Of a DNA stretch of 10,003 nt, positions 1 to 7,195 are shown one piece after another (the stretch's first letter is position 1; each line of letters opens with the position of its first letter). Source of the DNA: JBBTVO01 sp038063195 (GTDB lineage: Bacteria; Patescibacteriota; Microgenomatia; Levybacterales; UBA12049); assembly GCA_038063195.1 (NCBI GenBank), contig JBBTVO010000045.1:1-10003 (forward strand). The letters are read 5' to 3'. The translations under genes were made by a program, and so were the position numbers. The notes below the pieces were generated by a model, which was not told the origin of the DNA, made no database searches, and was given only the letters and a program-made list of their open reading frames with translations.

Positions 1-529
1 ACGAATCAAACACAGGCGGGCATGGGCAAAGTCCTAAATGATAATAAAGACAAATCCGTTTTGGGTGGTTCAAAACTGCCTGAAAAGGAAAAATTCTTCT
101 TATAATTTTTAAAACCATTTTCATTGCACCGGAATTGGGGTACGGACCAAAATAAATGGATTTTTCATCATCCTGCCTTCTCGAGATTAGAACTTTAGGA
201 TAATTATCTTTGATAGTAATTCTTATCAGGGGATATGCTTTTCCGTCTGTAAGTTTCGAATTATAAACCGGATTAAATTTCTTAATGGAACTTGCTTCAA
301 GAAGAAGTGCTTCGATTTCGGAGCGGGCTTTTATGACACCGATTTTTTGTATTTTTCCTACGAGAAGTCTGGTTTTTTCGCCCAGATCTTTTTTGTTGAT
401 GAAGTAGCTTGAGACTCTTTTCTTTAGATTCTTCGCCTTCCCTACGTAAATAACTTCACTCTTTTCGTTTAAGAAAAGATAAATTCCAGGGTTTGAAGGC
501 AATGATTGATATGATGAGTATTCCTGCAA
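1..529 (-). CDS. uvrC: UvrABC excinuclease subunit C, N-terminal part (truncated by window edge)
   Basis: UvrC makes the dual incisions of nucleotide excision repair in the cytoplasm after UvrA/UvrB damage recognition. About 176 codons are visible and the gene runs off the left edge. The N-terminal GIY-YIG nuclease domain is clear: LPSNPGIYLF (residues 10-19), EVIYVGKAKNLKKRV (25-39, with the YVG variant and the family's catalytic Arg), then EIEALLLEA and a PVYNSKLTDGKAYPLIRI stretch typical of UvrC. The last visible part (CLYYHLGLCPCPP) matches the conserved Cys-containing segment after the nuclease domain. I chose a TTG start at 529: an in-frame stop lies two codons upstream, a strong Shine-Dalgarno GGGAGGTG (546-539) is correctly spaced, and the resulting N-terminus has the usual UvrC length. 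The start lies inside the 3' end of the upstream transglutaminase gene in another frame (74-nt overlap), so the two are probably co-transcribed. The family call is very secure; the start is probable. Confidence 0.95.
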   Translation of the reverse strand, partial: MQEYSSYQSLPSNPGIYLFLNEKSEVIYVGKAKNLKKRVSSYFINKKDLGEKTRLLVGKIQKIGVIKARSEIEALLLEASSIKKFNPVYNSKLTDGKAYPLIRITIKDNYPKVLISRRQDDEKSIYFGPYPNSGAMKMVLKIIRRIFPFQAVLNHPKRICLYYHLGLCPCPPVFDS

Positions 530-2294
530 AGATTATAACACCTCCCGTAAGTATTGCTAATTGAGTTAGGAAAAACGGAATTATTTTTATTTGGTGCGTA
601 AGTACGCTTCCTGCGACACTAATTTTAATCTCATCTCTTCTATTTGTCAAAAAAGGAGTCTTATTGAAATTTACAGGTATTACTTTCTGGCCATAGGGAG
701 GAATACTGTCTATTCTAATGTTTTGGTCAGCCGGAGTGAGGAAGCTAGTCTGAATTGTAATAGCTTGGGGAGGAGAGATGACTTCTCCGGTATTTTTTAT
801 TATTACGTTGCCTCCATGGTAAAATCCTGATATCAATTTATCAGGCAGATTATTGACTACTGAAATCAATGGATTCTTCTCCGCGTAGCCAGACGCAAAA
901 GCTACATTTACATCTCTTATTTTTTGACTATCAGGAAGTTTATATCCGCCGGCAGGTACAGGGTAGTCACTTTCCATACCTTTTATTACAAATGCAATAT
1001 GATCAAAATCTAAGGTATTAAAGTAATCAAGCCCACCAGTTGTATTTGCCCATGTGGGGTCTACCATCACCCACGTTCCCCTATCTTTATCGTAATACTG
1101 CGGCCATGCATGCAGGATGTCTTTAACAAGAGACAGCGGCCTTTCTTTGGTATTCTGGGTATAGGCAAACCCATCCACTTCCCTTGCGGGGATCCCAGCT
1201 GCTCTTGCAATTGCTATAAATAAGTCGGTAAATTCAAGACAAACAGCTGATGCAGGACTAGAAAAGGTTTTTAATGCGCCAAGTCTTGGCTTTTCTGTTG
1301 CAACTCTTGAGTAATCATACGTTAGATAACCAGATACAAATTTATAGATGTCATAGGGAGTCTTAAGCTCCTTAGCTTTATTTTTAATAATCTGATTTGA
1401 TGATTCCCAATATTTCTTATCTTTTAAATAATTAGATAGTGTCGCCTGGGATTCAATTTGAGGAGCGGGTGTAAGTCCTAGTTTAACCTTTTGGTTGACA
1501 ATGATGTCTTTTTTTGATGAAGGCGAAAGAATATATTGGGCAAGCCAGTTGCCATCCTTATCTATTGTGACATTTTCGGGTTTAGGACTTATATTCTCGA
1601 TTTGAACTTTTTGATAGTTGGTGTCAGGCGGTAAGGCTATTTCTGTTTTGACCGGAAACAAATTTTTATTATACAAATGGTAGGTTAGGTTTAATTGATA
1701 AATTTGCTCGTTCCCAAACGTCATCGATATTCCTGAAGACTTAAGGGTATCTCTAGAAAAAGTATAACTGTTGCCGTTTGCAGTCGGACGTACATTGGGC
1801 TTGATAAAAGAAGGACTGCCAAAACTTTGCGGAACCACAACTGAAACATTGAAATCTGAAATGTCAGATTCGGAATTTAAGCCGGGGATATTTATCTCCC
1901 ATATTTTTCCCAAATGCTGTGCAACTTCCGGAGTATCAAAAGAAATAGTAAAGTTAAGCTTATTATTAAGTCCAACAATTTTTTGATTGAAAGTAACACT
2001 TATAATCTGGTCATCACTTCCCTTAGTAATTCCAGTTAGAATATTTCCCTCCCCATCAGCTGCTTTTACGTTTCTTATGTCATTAAATCCGACATGAATT
2101 TTATAAGAGGAGGCGTAGTAATTGTCAGTTTTATTAGATAGGGAGACGTTTAGCTGAACGTGCGTATTCTGGTTATCCGAAACTTGGTATCTTACATTGT
2201 AGTTTGTCGAAAAATCTGAAGCCGCTTCAGCTTTTAAAGAAAAAACTGATAGCAATAATAGAATAGAGAAGATAAAGAAGAAAATTATCCTCAC
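456..2294 (-). CDS. Secreted, membrane-anchored transglutaminase-like protein
   Basis: The protein has 612 residues. An N-terminal signal peptide (hydrophobic residues 3-20, then KAEA) is followed by a largely beta extracytoplasmic region (about 25-290) and a transglutaminase-like cysteine peptidase core (about 305-440). The presumed catalytic triad is visible: Cys352 in SAVCLEFTDLF, His395 in ILHAWPQYY and Asp412 in VMVDPTW. An Ig-like beta domain (about 490-570) follows, then one transmembrane helix (about 574-599) and a short basic tail (KPWNLSFLKRKE). The predicted topology puts the enzyme outside the cell, anchored at its C-terminus. Such proteins are thought to act as proteases or crosslinking enzymes, but the substrate cannot be told from sequence. 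The start is GTG, directly after an in-frame TAA, with no Shine-Dalgarno sequence and a promoter only 7 nt upstream, suggesting a leaderless mRNA. The gene follows uvrA and overlaps uvrC. The domain call is secure; the biological role is unknown. Confidence 0.9.
   Translation of the reverse strand: MRIIFFFIFSILLLLSVFSLKAEAASDFSTNYNVRYQVSDNQNTHVQLNVSLSNKTDNYYASSYKIHVGFNDIRNVKAADGEGNILTGITKGSDDQIISVTFNQKIVGLNNKLNFTISFDTPEVAQHLGKIWEINIPGLNSESDISDFNVSVVVPQSFGSPSFIKPNVRPTANGNSYTFSRDTLKSSGISMTFGNEQIYQLNLTYHLYNKNLFPVKTEIALPPDTNYQKVQIENISPKPENVTIDKDGNWLAQYILSPSSKKDIIVNQKVKLGLTPAPQIESQATLSNYLKDKKYWESSNQIIKNKAKELKTPYDIYKFVSGYLTYDYSRVATEKPRLGALKTFSSPASAVCLEFTDLFIAIARAAGIPAREVDGFAYTQNTKERPLSLVKDILHAWPQYYDKDRGTWVMVDPTWANTTGGLDYFNTLDFDHIAFVIKGMESDYPVPAGGYKLPDSQKIRDVNVAFASGYAEKNPLISVVNNLPDKLISGFYHGGNVIIKNTGEVISPPQAITIQTSFLTPADQNIRIDSIPPYGQKVIPVNFNKTPFLTNRRDEIKISVAGSVLTHQIKIIPFFLTQLAILTGGVIIFAGILIISIIAFKPWNLSFLKRKE
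539..546 (-). promoter_or_regulatory. Shine-Dalgarno site of uvrC inside the upstream gene
   Basis: The minus strand reads GGGAGGTG, nearly the full complement of the 16S rRNA 3' end, 9 nt before the TTG at 529. It lies inside the last transmembrane codons of the transglutaminase gene. It settles the unusual TTG start of uvrC, because no ATG or GTG is available between the upstream in-frame stop and the GIY motif. Confidence 0.75.
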
Positions 2295-2300
2295 TTAGAT

Positions 2301-2329
2301 AGTATATATATTAAAAACTTAAAACTCAA
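2301..2329 (-). promoter_or_regulatory. Promoter for transglutaminase-uvrC, predicted leaderless
   Basis: The minus strand has TTGAGT (2329-2324), a 17-bp spacer and TATACT (2306-2301). The GTG start at 2294 is 7 nt past the -10 box, where transcription would be expected to begin. It sits in the 54-nt gap after uvrA. The gap is AT-rich, so a chance match is possible, but the spacing is ideal and no Shine-Dalgarno sequence competes with this reading. Confidence 0.5.
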
Positions 2330-2348
2330 AATTCAAAAGTTTAAATTT

Positions 2349-5240
2349 TTATAAAACTTTTTTGAGAAATTGTGCAGTATACGACTTTGAGTTTTTTACT
2401 AATTCCTGTGGAGTACCTGTTGCTACAATTTGTCCCCCACTATCTCCGCCTTCGGGACCCAAATCTATAATATGGTCTGCATTTTTTATAATATCCAGGT
2501 TATGTTCAATTACAACTACCGTATTTCCCTGATCTACAAGCTTTCTAAGAACCAGAAGTAATTTCTCCAAATCTGCAAAGTGAAGTCCTGTTGTTGGTTC
2601 ATCCAGAAGATAAAGAGAATTTCCACCTCTTTTTGAAAGTTCAGTGGCAAGTTTTACTCTTTGAGCCTCACCTCCTGAGAGGGTTGGCGCGGGTTGGCCA
2701 AGCCGTATGTAGGAAAGCCCTACGTCATTTAACGTCGAGAGTTTGTGCGCAAGCGGAGTGACAAATGAGAAGAAATTTAAAGCCTCTGCTACGCTCATTG
2801 CCAGAACTTCAGCGATATTTTTCCCGTTAAAATTTACCTCAAGTGCCTCGCTTGAGTATTGTTTGCCATCACATTGCTCGCATTTTACATAAACATCAGG
2901 AAGAAATTGCATTTCAATTTTTATCTGTCCTTCGCCTTCACATACTTCACATCGTCCTCCTTTTACATTAAAAGAAAACCTTCCTGCTTTATAACCTCTC
3001 AATTTTGCCTCTTTAGTTTTAGCAAAAAGCTCTCTAATATAAGTAAAACATCCCGTGTAAGTTGCAGGATTGCTTCTTGGAGTTCTTCCAATAGGAGACT
3101 GGTCTATAAGAAAAATATTTTTAATATTTTCAAAACCCTCTATGCTTTCAAATTTTCCCGGTTTTTCTCTATGAAAAGGGTTTTGAATTTGCATAAGCGC
3201 ATGGTAGAGAATGTCATTTATAAGAGTTGACTTACCGCTTCCTGATACCCCCGTAACTACAACCAGTTCCCCAAGAGGGAAATCTACATTTATATTTTTC
3301 AAATTGTGCTCCTTGGCACCAATAATTCGCAAAACTCTTTCGGAACTATGCCTCTGAGAAATTGCTGATTTAATTTTCTTCTTCCCCGATAAATATTGTC
3401 CGGTAAGAGAATTATTATCTTTTTTTATCTCATCTATACTGCCTTTTGAGATAATATTTCCTCCGTTTTCTCCGGCGCCAGGTCCAAAATCCAAAATATA
3501 GTCTGCCTCTTCCATTGTCTCCTGATCATGCTCAACTACGATTACAGTGTTTCCCAGTTCTCTAAGTCTCTTAAGTGTAGCTATAAGCTTGCTATTGTCT
3601 CTTGGATGAAGTCCAATCGAAGGTTCATCAAGAACATACAAAACTCCGGTTAAGCCTGAGCCGATTTGTGAGGCGAGACGTATTCTTTGTGCCTCTCCTC
3701 CAGCGAGCGTATTTGCACCCCGTGCAAGAGTAAGATAGTCAAGCCCTACATTTACGAGAAATGTAAGCCTTTCTTTTATTTCTTTTATAATTATTTTCCC
3801 AATTTCTTCCTCTCTTTGTGAAATTTTACTGTTCAATGTCTCAATAAATTTAAAGGAATCTGAAATTGACATGGTTGAAACATCTACTATGGACTTCTGG
3901 TCTATTGTTACAAGTAAAGCTTCTCTTTTGAGCCTTGCCCCTTCACATTTCGGACAAACTTCGTAACGCATGAATCTCTCAATTTGAGTTTTTATGAGCT
4001 GAGATTCGCTTGAGTGATATTTTTCTCTTATTTCGCCCAAAAGCCCTTTAAAAGGTTCATGAATAACTGTTGTTCTTCCCCAACGGTTCTTTCCCTTAAC
4101 TTCATATTCAATATCTGCCGTGCCATTTATAAGAAGTTCTTTCTTCTCTTTTGAAATTTCAGAAAACCTTTTGGTAAGAGGTATATCGTTTTCCTCACAA
4201 AACTTTACAAAAGTTCTTGAAAACCATGTGTCCTGATAGTAAATATTCTGAAATGGTAAGATTCCGCCTTCAGATATCGATAAATTGTCATTGAAAATCA
4301 AATCCTTATCAACAGTAAGTACTGTTCCGAGACCATTACAATTAGGACATGCTCCGTGCGGTGTATTGAATGAAAAAATCCGGGGCTCAACTTCGGGTAT
4401 TGAAATACTGCATACCGGACATGCGAATTTTTCTGAGAAAAGCTCATCTTCCATCTTCTTAGGTTTCTCCGGCAATGAAAATCCCGGATCCTTTATAATT
4501 GACAGAATTAATTCTCCGTTGCCAAGCTTAAGAGCTCTTTCTGTATCATCGGACACCCTTAGTCTGTCCGTATCTTTTGTAAGAATGAGCTCATCAACAA
4601 CCGCTTCAATTGTGTGCTTGTTGGTTTTTATCAATACCGGATTTTCCGAAATATTATATATTTGTTTATCAATTCTTACTTTTTTGTACCCTCTCTTTTT
4701 AAGATCCAGAAAAAGCTGACCGTACTCCCCCTTTCTGTCTTTTACAATAGGCGAGAGTATCATAAGTTTTATTTTCGCAAGTTTTTCCGAAACATTTTGC
4801 TTTTTAAGAAGTTCAAAAATAGCATCCACGATCTGATCTTTTGACATATGTGTGATTTCCCGCCCGCAATTTGGACAATGCGGATGGCCTACTCTTGCAA
4901 AAAGAAGTCTTAAGTAGTCATAGATTTCCGTCACAGTTCCTACCGTCGAACGCGGATTGTGAGATGTGGATTTCTGGTCAATTGAGATTGCAGGAGAAAG
5001 TCCCTCGATAAGATCGACATCGGGCTTTTTCATAATGCCCAAAAATTGTCTTGCATATGAGGAAAGACTTTCTACATATCTCCTCTGCCCTTCTGCATAA
5101 ATAGTGTCAAATGCAAGAGAAGATTTTCCACTACCTGAGAGTCCTGTAAAAACAATCAATTTATTCTTGGGAAGCTCAACATTTATACCTTTTAGATTGT
5201 GCTCTCTGGCTCCTTTGATAATGATTTTTCCCGTATCCAT
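2349..5240 (-). CDS. uvrA: UvrABC excinuclease subunit A
   Basis: UvrA is the DNA-damage-sensing ABC ATPase of nucleotide excision repair; a dimer loads UvrB on lesions. At 963 residues it is close to the usual full length of about 940. Both ATPase modules are intact. The first has Walker A GLSGSGKSS (33-41), signature LAGGEAQR (512-519) and Walker B LYVLDEPSIGLHP (534-546). The second has Walker A GVSGSGKST (664-672), signature LSGGEAQR (854-861) and Walker B LYLLDEPTTGLH (876-887). Zinc-binding pairs are present at C122/C125 (CPNC), C274/C277 with C298/C301, and C764/C767 with C787/C790. The ATG start has no Shine-Dalgarno sequence; a good promoter 20 nt upstream predicts a leader of about 12 nt. 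It is encoded near uvrC, with only the transglutaminase gene between, so two of the three excinuclease subunits cluster here; uvrB is not in the window. No GC-rich terminator is visible downstream. Confidence 0.98.
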   Translation of the reverse strand: MDTGKIIIKGAREHNLKGINVELPKNKLIVFTGLSGSGKSSLAFDTIYAEGQRRYVESLSSYARQFLGIMKKPDVDLIEGLSPAISIDQKSTSHNPRSTVGTVTEIYDYLRLLFARVGHPHCPNCGREITHMSKDQIVDAIFELLKKQNVSEKLAKIKLMILSPIVKDRKGEYGQLFLDLKKRGYKKVRIDKQIYNISENPVLIKTNKHTIEAVVDELILTKDTDRLRVSDDTERALKLGNGELILSIIKDPGFSLPEKPKKMEDELFSEKFACPVCSISIPEVEPRIFSFNTPHGACPNCNGLGTVLTVDKDLIFNDNLSISEGGILPFQNIYYQDTWFSRTFVKFCEENDIPLTKRFSEISKEKKELLINGTADIEYEVKGKNRWGRTTVIHEPFKGLLGEIREKYHSSESQLIKTQIERFMRYEVCPKCEGARLKREALLVTIDQKSIVDVSTMSISDSFKFIETLNSKISQREEEIGKIIIKEIKERLTFLVNVGLDYLTLARGANTLAGGEAQRIRLASQIGSGLTGVLYVLDEPSIGLHPRDNSKLIATLKRLRELGNTVIVVEHDQETMEEADYILDFGPGAGENGGNIISKGSIDEIKKDNNSLTGQYLSGKKKIKSAISQRHSSERVLRIIGAKEHNLKNINVDFPLGELVVVTGVSGSGKSTLINDILYHALMQIQNPFHREKPGKFESIEGFENIKNIFLIDQSPIGRTPRSNPATYTGCFTYIRELFAKTKEAKLRGYKAGRFSFNVKGGRCEVCEGEGQIKIEMQFLPDVYVKCEQCDGKQYSSEALEVNFNGKNIAEVLAMSVAEALNFFSFVTPLAHKLSTLNDVGLSYIRLGQPAPTLSGGEAQRVKLATELSKRGGNSLYLLDEPTTGLHFADLEKLLLVLRKLVDQGNTVVVIEHNLDIIKNADHIIDLGPEGGDSGGQIVATGTPQELVKNSKSYTAQFLKKVL

Positions 5241-5259
5241 GAGGTTTTATCGAACTAAT

Positions 5260-5288
5260 ATTATAGAGGAATTTCCAGCTTGTAGCAA
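5260..5288 (-). promoter_or_regulatory. uvrA promoter
   Basis: The minus strand shows TTGCTA (5288-5283), a 17-bp spacer and a perfect TATAAT (5265-5260). Transcription would begin near 5253, giving a leader of about 12 nt to the uvrA ATG at 5240. That leader contains no Shine-Dalgarno match. No SOS (LexA) box of a kind I recognise overlaps it. Confidence 0.7.
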
Positions 5289-5310
5289 CGAGGGGAATTT
5301 AGAAAACAAA

Positions 5311-5496
5311 CTATTGGTTACTTAACTCTGCATAATCTGCAGCAGCTTGTTTAAATCTACTAATTCGCTCAACGCCTCCAGGAGAATTTGGATTAAATAT
5401 TTCTTCAATTCGCAATGATTCACCGCGTGGATATTCCACGGTAACATTACCTGCTTTGAAAACTAATCTCTCTTCCTGCAAAACTTCTTTTGGCAT
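5311..5496 (-). CDS. Small hypothetical protein, 61 residues
   Basis: I do not recognise this protein. It is soluble and acidic/polar, with no signal peptide or membrane segment. An apparent beta-rich start (RLVFKAGNVTVEYPRGESL) leads to a helix-like C-terminus (GGVERISRFKQAAADYAEL). Support for a real gene: a well-formed promoter (TTGAAT, 17-bp spacer, TAAAAT) ends exactly 7 nt before the ATG, the reading frame fills the gap between two other genes, and the composition is protein-like, not low-complexity. It has no Shine-Dalgarno sequence and is predicted to be leaderless. It lies between the phosphatase-like gene and uvrA, each of which has its own promoter, so a shared function need not follow. 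Confidence 0.65.
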   Translation of the reverse strand: MPKEVLQEERLVFKAGNVTVEYPRGESLRIEEIFNPNSPGGVERISRFKQAAADYAELSNQ

Positions 5497-5502
5497 CTAA
5501 AT

Positions 5503-5531
5503 ATTTTAGCAGAATTAGGGTATAAATTCAA
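5503..5531 (-). promoter_or_regulatory. Promoter for the 61-residue gene, predicted leaderless
   Basis: The minus strand has TTGAAT (5531-5526), a 17-bp spacer and TAAAAT (5508-5503). The expected transcription start, 7 nt on, coincides with the A of the ATG at 5496. The -35 box overlaps the T-run of the weak terminator after the preceding gene. Confidence 0.6.
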
Positions 5532-5549
5532 AAAATGCTGTAAACCAGC
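5530..5549 (-). terminator. Weak intrinsic terminator after the phosphatase-like gene
   Basis: Starting 6 nt past the stop codon, the minus strand reads GCTG, loop GTTTA, CAGC, then A and six T. The stem is only 4 bp, so termination may be partial. Position and T-run fit a terminator. Confidence 0.35.
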
Positions 5550-5554
5550 GCTCT

Positions 5555-6790
5555 CTACTGTGGACTACTTTGTTCAGATGAAGAATGCTGTTTTACTTTG
5601 CTTGCAATTTCTGTCATCAGCTTTGCATTTCCGGTGACTCCATCTACAACGGCATCAACGCCTCGCACTGCTCTCTCTTCTTCGTTCGGTGGTTTTGACC
5701 ATATGCCAAATATTCCTCTTTTGCCTTGTGATAGAGAATCAGCGGTATGACCCGCGCGCATGACAGGACCGTCTTGCTCCGCATGGTCACCCGCGTAAAT
5801 CCAATTTGCATGAAAAGGCATATCTTTAAAATGGGCTTGGCGTTTTGGGTCTTCTGACTCTCTCATTAATTGGATTAAAGCTTTTGACTTCGAAATTTGA
5901 GACGTAGGCCGGATTTCAACATCAAATGTCTTTTTTCCATCTGAGGTCATACCATCCCGAAGCTTAAAACCGCAAAGCTCTTTTAGAGCAGCTTGGTCTT
6001 TGGCTGACATTAAAGCAGCCTGTTTACTAAAAGCTTCATTGTAATATAACTCCAATGCCTTTCCATATCTCTCTTGAGCCTCCGGAGGAAGATTGCTGAG
6101 AGCCAAAGTCAGATTAATTCCTTCGGGATATTCTTCGTTATACCCTTTTCTCTGCAAATTAATACCTTGTCCTTCGGGAGTATCAAGCTCAATGTTTGGA
6201 TCATTTGAGACCTCAATAGGCCTACCGAGCTGTTCCTTGAGGAATCTTTCCCGCACGTCTCTTAAAATGCCTGTTATCTGAGGCTGATATGGCTTAAATT
6301 TCTCATTTATATGCGACTTCCCATTCTTATCAAGAGTTTCCCATCCAAGTGTTCCTATTACGCTAACTCCCGGAATACCAACTTTCTTCACAACGTCTCC
6401 TGCACCGCGCGAGCTTATAATTACGACTTCCCTGCCACTTGCTATCATGTCTATAAATGCCTGCCGAATTTCGGGATTTATCTTGGCGCTGTCGTCTGCA
6501 ATTGTCTTGTCATAGTCAGCAGCAATTCCAAAATCCCTACCCTCTTCTAGATACTTGTCCACTTCCTTAAGAACTTTCTCCTCCGGTGTTAAATTTTGTA
6601 AATCCTCTGGAGATTGCGGGGCATTTGAACTTTGGGCTACTTTCTCTAACGATTGGCTAGCTCCGCTTGGTGACTCTACTTTTGCAGGTCTGGGAGCAAT
6701 CCAATTCTCAGCGCCGGGAGGAGCACCATCCATTCCTTCAAGGAAATCTACATTGCTTTTCTCGGGCTTATCGAAATCAATTACATCCAT
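5555..6790 (-). CDS. HAD-superfamily hydrolase resembling trehalose-6-phosphate phosphatase
   Basis: The protein has 411 residues. Residues 1-85 are polar and rich in Pro, Ser and Glu, and probably disordered. The HAD core follows: motif I ADYDKTIADD with nucleophile D92 and acid/base D94, motif II IISSR (S126/S127), an EIRPTSQISKSKAL segment (293-304) that probably supplies the motif III Lys, and motif IV YAGDHAEQDG (D335, D340). The order and spacing, including VEIRP before the Lys and an IGTLGWE segment after motif II, resemble OtsB-type sugar-phosphate phosphatases. The usual DxDGT is DYDKT here, and the cap between motifs II and IV is longer than in typical OtsB. No trehalose-phosphate synthase gene is nearby, so the substrate is open. 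It has its own TTGACA promoter and no Shine-Dalgarno sequence, with a predicted 5' leader of at most a few nucleotides. The HAD fold is secure; the trehalose link is tentative. Confidence 0.8.
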   Translation of the reverse strand: MDVIDFDKPEKSNVDFLEGMDGAPPGAENWIAPRPAKVESPSGASQSLEKVAQSSNAPQSPEDLQNLTPEEKVLKEVDKYLEEGRDFGIAADYDKTIADDSAKINPEIRQAFIDMIASGREVVIISSRGAGDVVKKVGIPGVSVIGTLGWETLDKNGKSHINEKFKPYQPQITGILRDVRERFLKEQLGRPIEVSNDPNIELDTPEGQGINLQRKGYNEEYPEGINLTLALSNLPPEAQERYGKALELYYNEAFSKQAALMSAKDQAALKELCGFKLRDGMTSDGKKTFDVEIRPTSQISKSKALIQLMRESEDPKRQAHFKDMPFHANWIYAGDHAEQDGPVMRAGHTADSLSQGKRGIFGIWSKPPNEEERAVRGVDAVVDGVTGNAKLMTEIASKVKQHSSSEQSSPQ

Positions 6791-6798
6791 TCTCTTAT

Positions 6799-6827
6799 AG
6801 GATATCTACTGAGAAGCTGTGTGTCAA
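6799..6827 (-). promoter_or_regulatory. Promoter for the HAD hydrolase, near-leaderless
   Basis: The minus strand has a perfect TTGACA (6827-6822), a 17-bp spacer and TATCCT (6804-6799). The ATG at 6790 is 9 nt from the end of the -10 box, so the mRNA would have about 1-3 nt before the start codon. It begins just beyond the cold-shock gene terminator. Confidence 0.6.
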
Positions 6828-6837
6828 TTTATTGCAC

Positions 6838-6865
6838 AAAAAAGCCCATCTTTCAACGGGCTTTT
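6838..6865 (-). terminator. Intrinsic terminator of the cold-shock gene
   Basis: On the minus strand, AAAGCCC, a 10-nt loop (GTTGAAAGAT) and GGGCTTT form a 7-bp stem that runs into a tract of six T. It starts 14 nt after the cold-shock stop codon. The plus-strand reading also ends in TTTT, but no plus-strand gene needs it. Confidence 0.88.
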
Positions 6866-6878
6866 ATGAATGTGTCTG

Positions 6879-7082
6879 TTAGGACTGGACTCGTGCTACA
6901 TTTTTCGCACTGGGGCCTTTTTCGCCATCAACAATTTCAAATGTTACTGCTTCACCCTCTTGAATTTCATCAAAAGTTACTCCCTTTAAATCGTTGGAAT
7001 GAAAGAAAAGATCCTTATCTTCTCCTTCACGGCTAATAAATCCAAATCCCTTGTCCTTTTTTGTTTTAATTATTCCGTTCAT
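6879..7082 (-). CDS. CspA-family cold-shock protein
   Basis: This is a 67-residue cold-shock-domain protein that binds single-stranded RNA or DNA and is thought to melt mRNA structure. The length is typical of the family. RNP1 is KGFGFI (residues 11-16), RNP2 is DLFFH (24-28), and the C-terminal GPSAKNV motif (56-62) is standard. It is encoded alone, with its own extended -10 promoter, a Shine-Dalgarno AAAGGAG about 11 nt before the ATG, and an intrinsic terminator, so it is a monocistronic unit. The leader is only about 20 nt, so the long cold-responsive 5' UTR of E. coli cspA is absent. The family call is certain; whether the protein is cold-induced is not shown. Confidence 0.97.
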   Translation of the reverse strand: MNGIIKTKKDKGFGFISREGEDKDLFFHSNDLKGVTFDEIQEGEAVTFEIVDGEKGPSAKNVARVQS

Positions 7083-7109
7083 AATTTATACATCTCCTTT
7101 CTTGTGTAC

Positions 7110-7138
7110 ATTATAGCAGAAACATTCTGAAATATGAA
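7110..7138 (-). promoter_or_regulatory. Extended -10 promoter of the cold-shock gene
   Basis: The minus strand has TTCATA (7138-7133), a 17-bp spacer and TATAAT (7115-7110) preceded by TGC, an extended -10 motif. Transcription should start near 7103, leaving a leader of about 20 nt that holds the Shine-Dalgarno AAAGGAG. Confidence 0.75.
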
Positions 7139-7146
7139 GTGAGGCT

Positions 7147-7186
7147 AAATGAGACAAATGAGACACCGCAAGAGGCTATTTGTCTC
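7147..7186. repeat. Inverted repeat GAGACAAAT/ATTTGTCTC with tandem 9-mer
   Basis: GAGACAAAT (7151-7159) and ATTTGTCTC (7178-7186) are perfect 9-bp inverted copies separated by 18 nt. The left arm is part of an exact tandem repeat of AATGAGACA (7148-7156 and 7157-7165). GAGGCTA also occurs twice (7141-7147, 7172-7178). The region lies between the divergent cold-shock and membrane-protein genes and just upstream of a candidate plus-strand -10, so it could be an operator. No regulator is identified. Confidence 0.5.
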
Positions 7187-7195
7187 AAGACTTAC

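Noticed and set aside
532..560. Possible internal promoter for uvrC: TTAGCA, 17-bp spacer, TATAAT with TG extension on the minus strand.
   Set aside because: Its transcript would start near 525, past the TTG start codon at 529 and beyond the Shine-Dalgarno site, so it could not express the uvrC reading chosen.
2311..2348. AT-only inverted repeat AAACTT...AAGTTT after uvrA as a terminator.
   Set aside because: The stem is short, made almost entirely of A-T pairs, and typical of AT-rich spacers; it overlaps the candidate promoter.
4285..4719. 144-codon plus-strand open frame opposite uvrA.
   Set aside because: It lies fully within the certain uvrA gene, has no promoter or Shine-Dalgarno support, and its residues mirror the uvrA codons.
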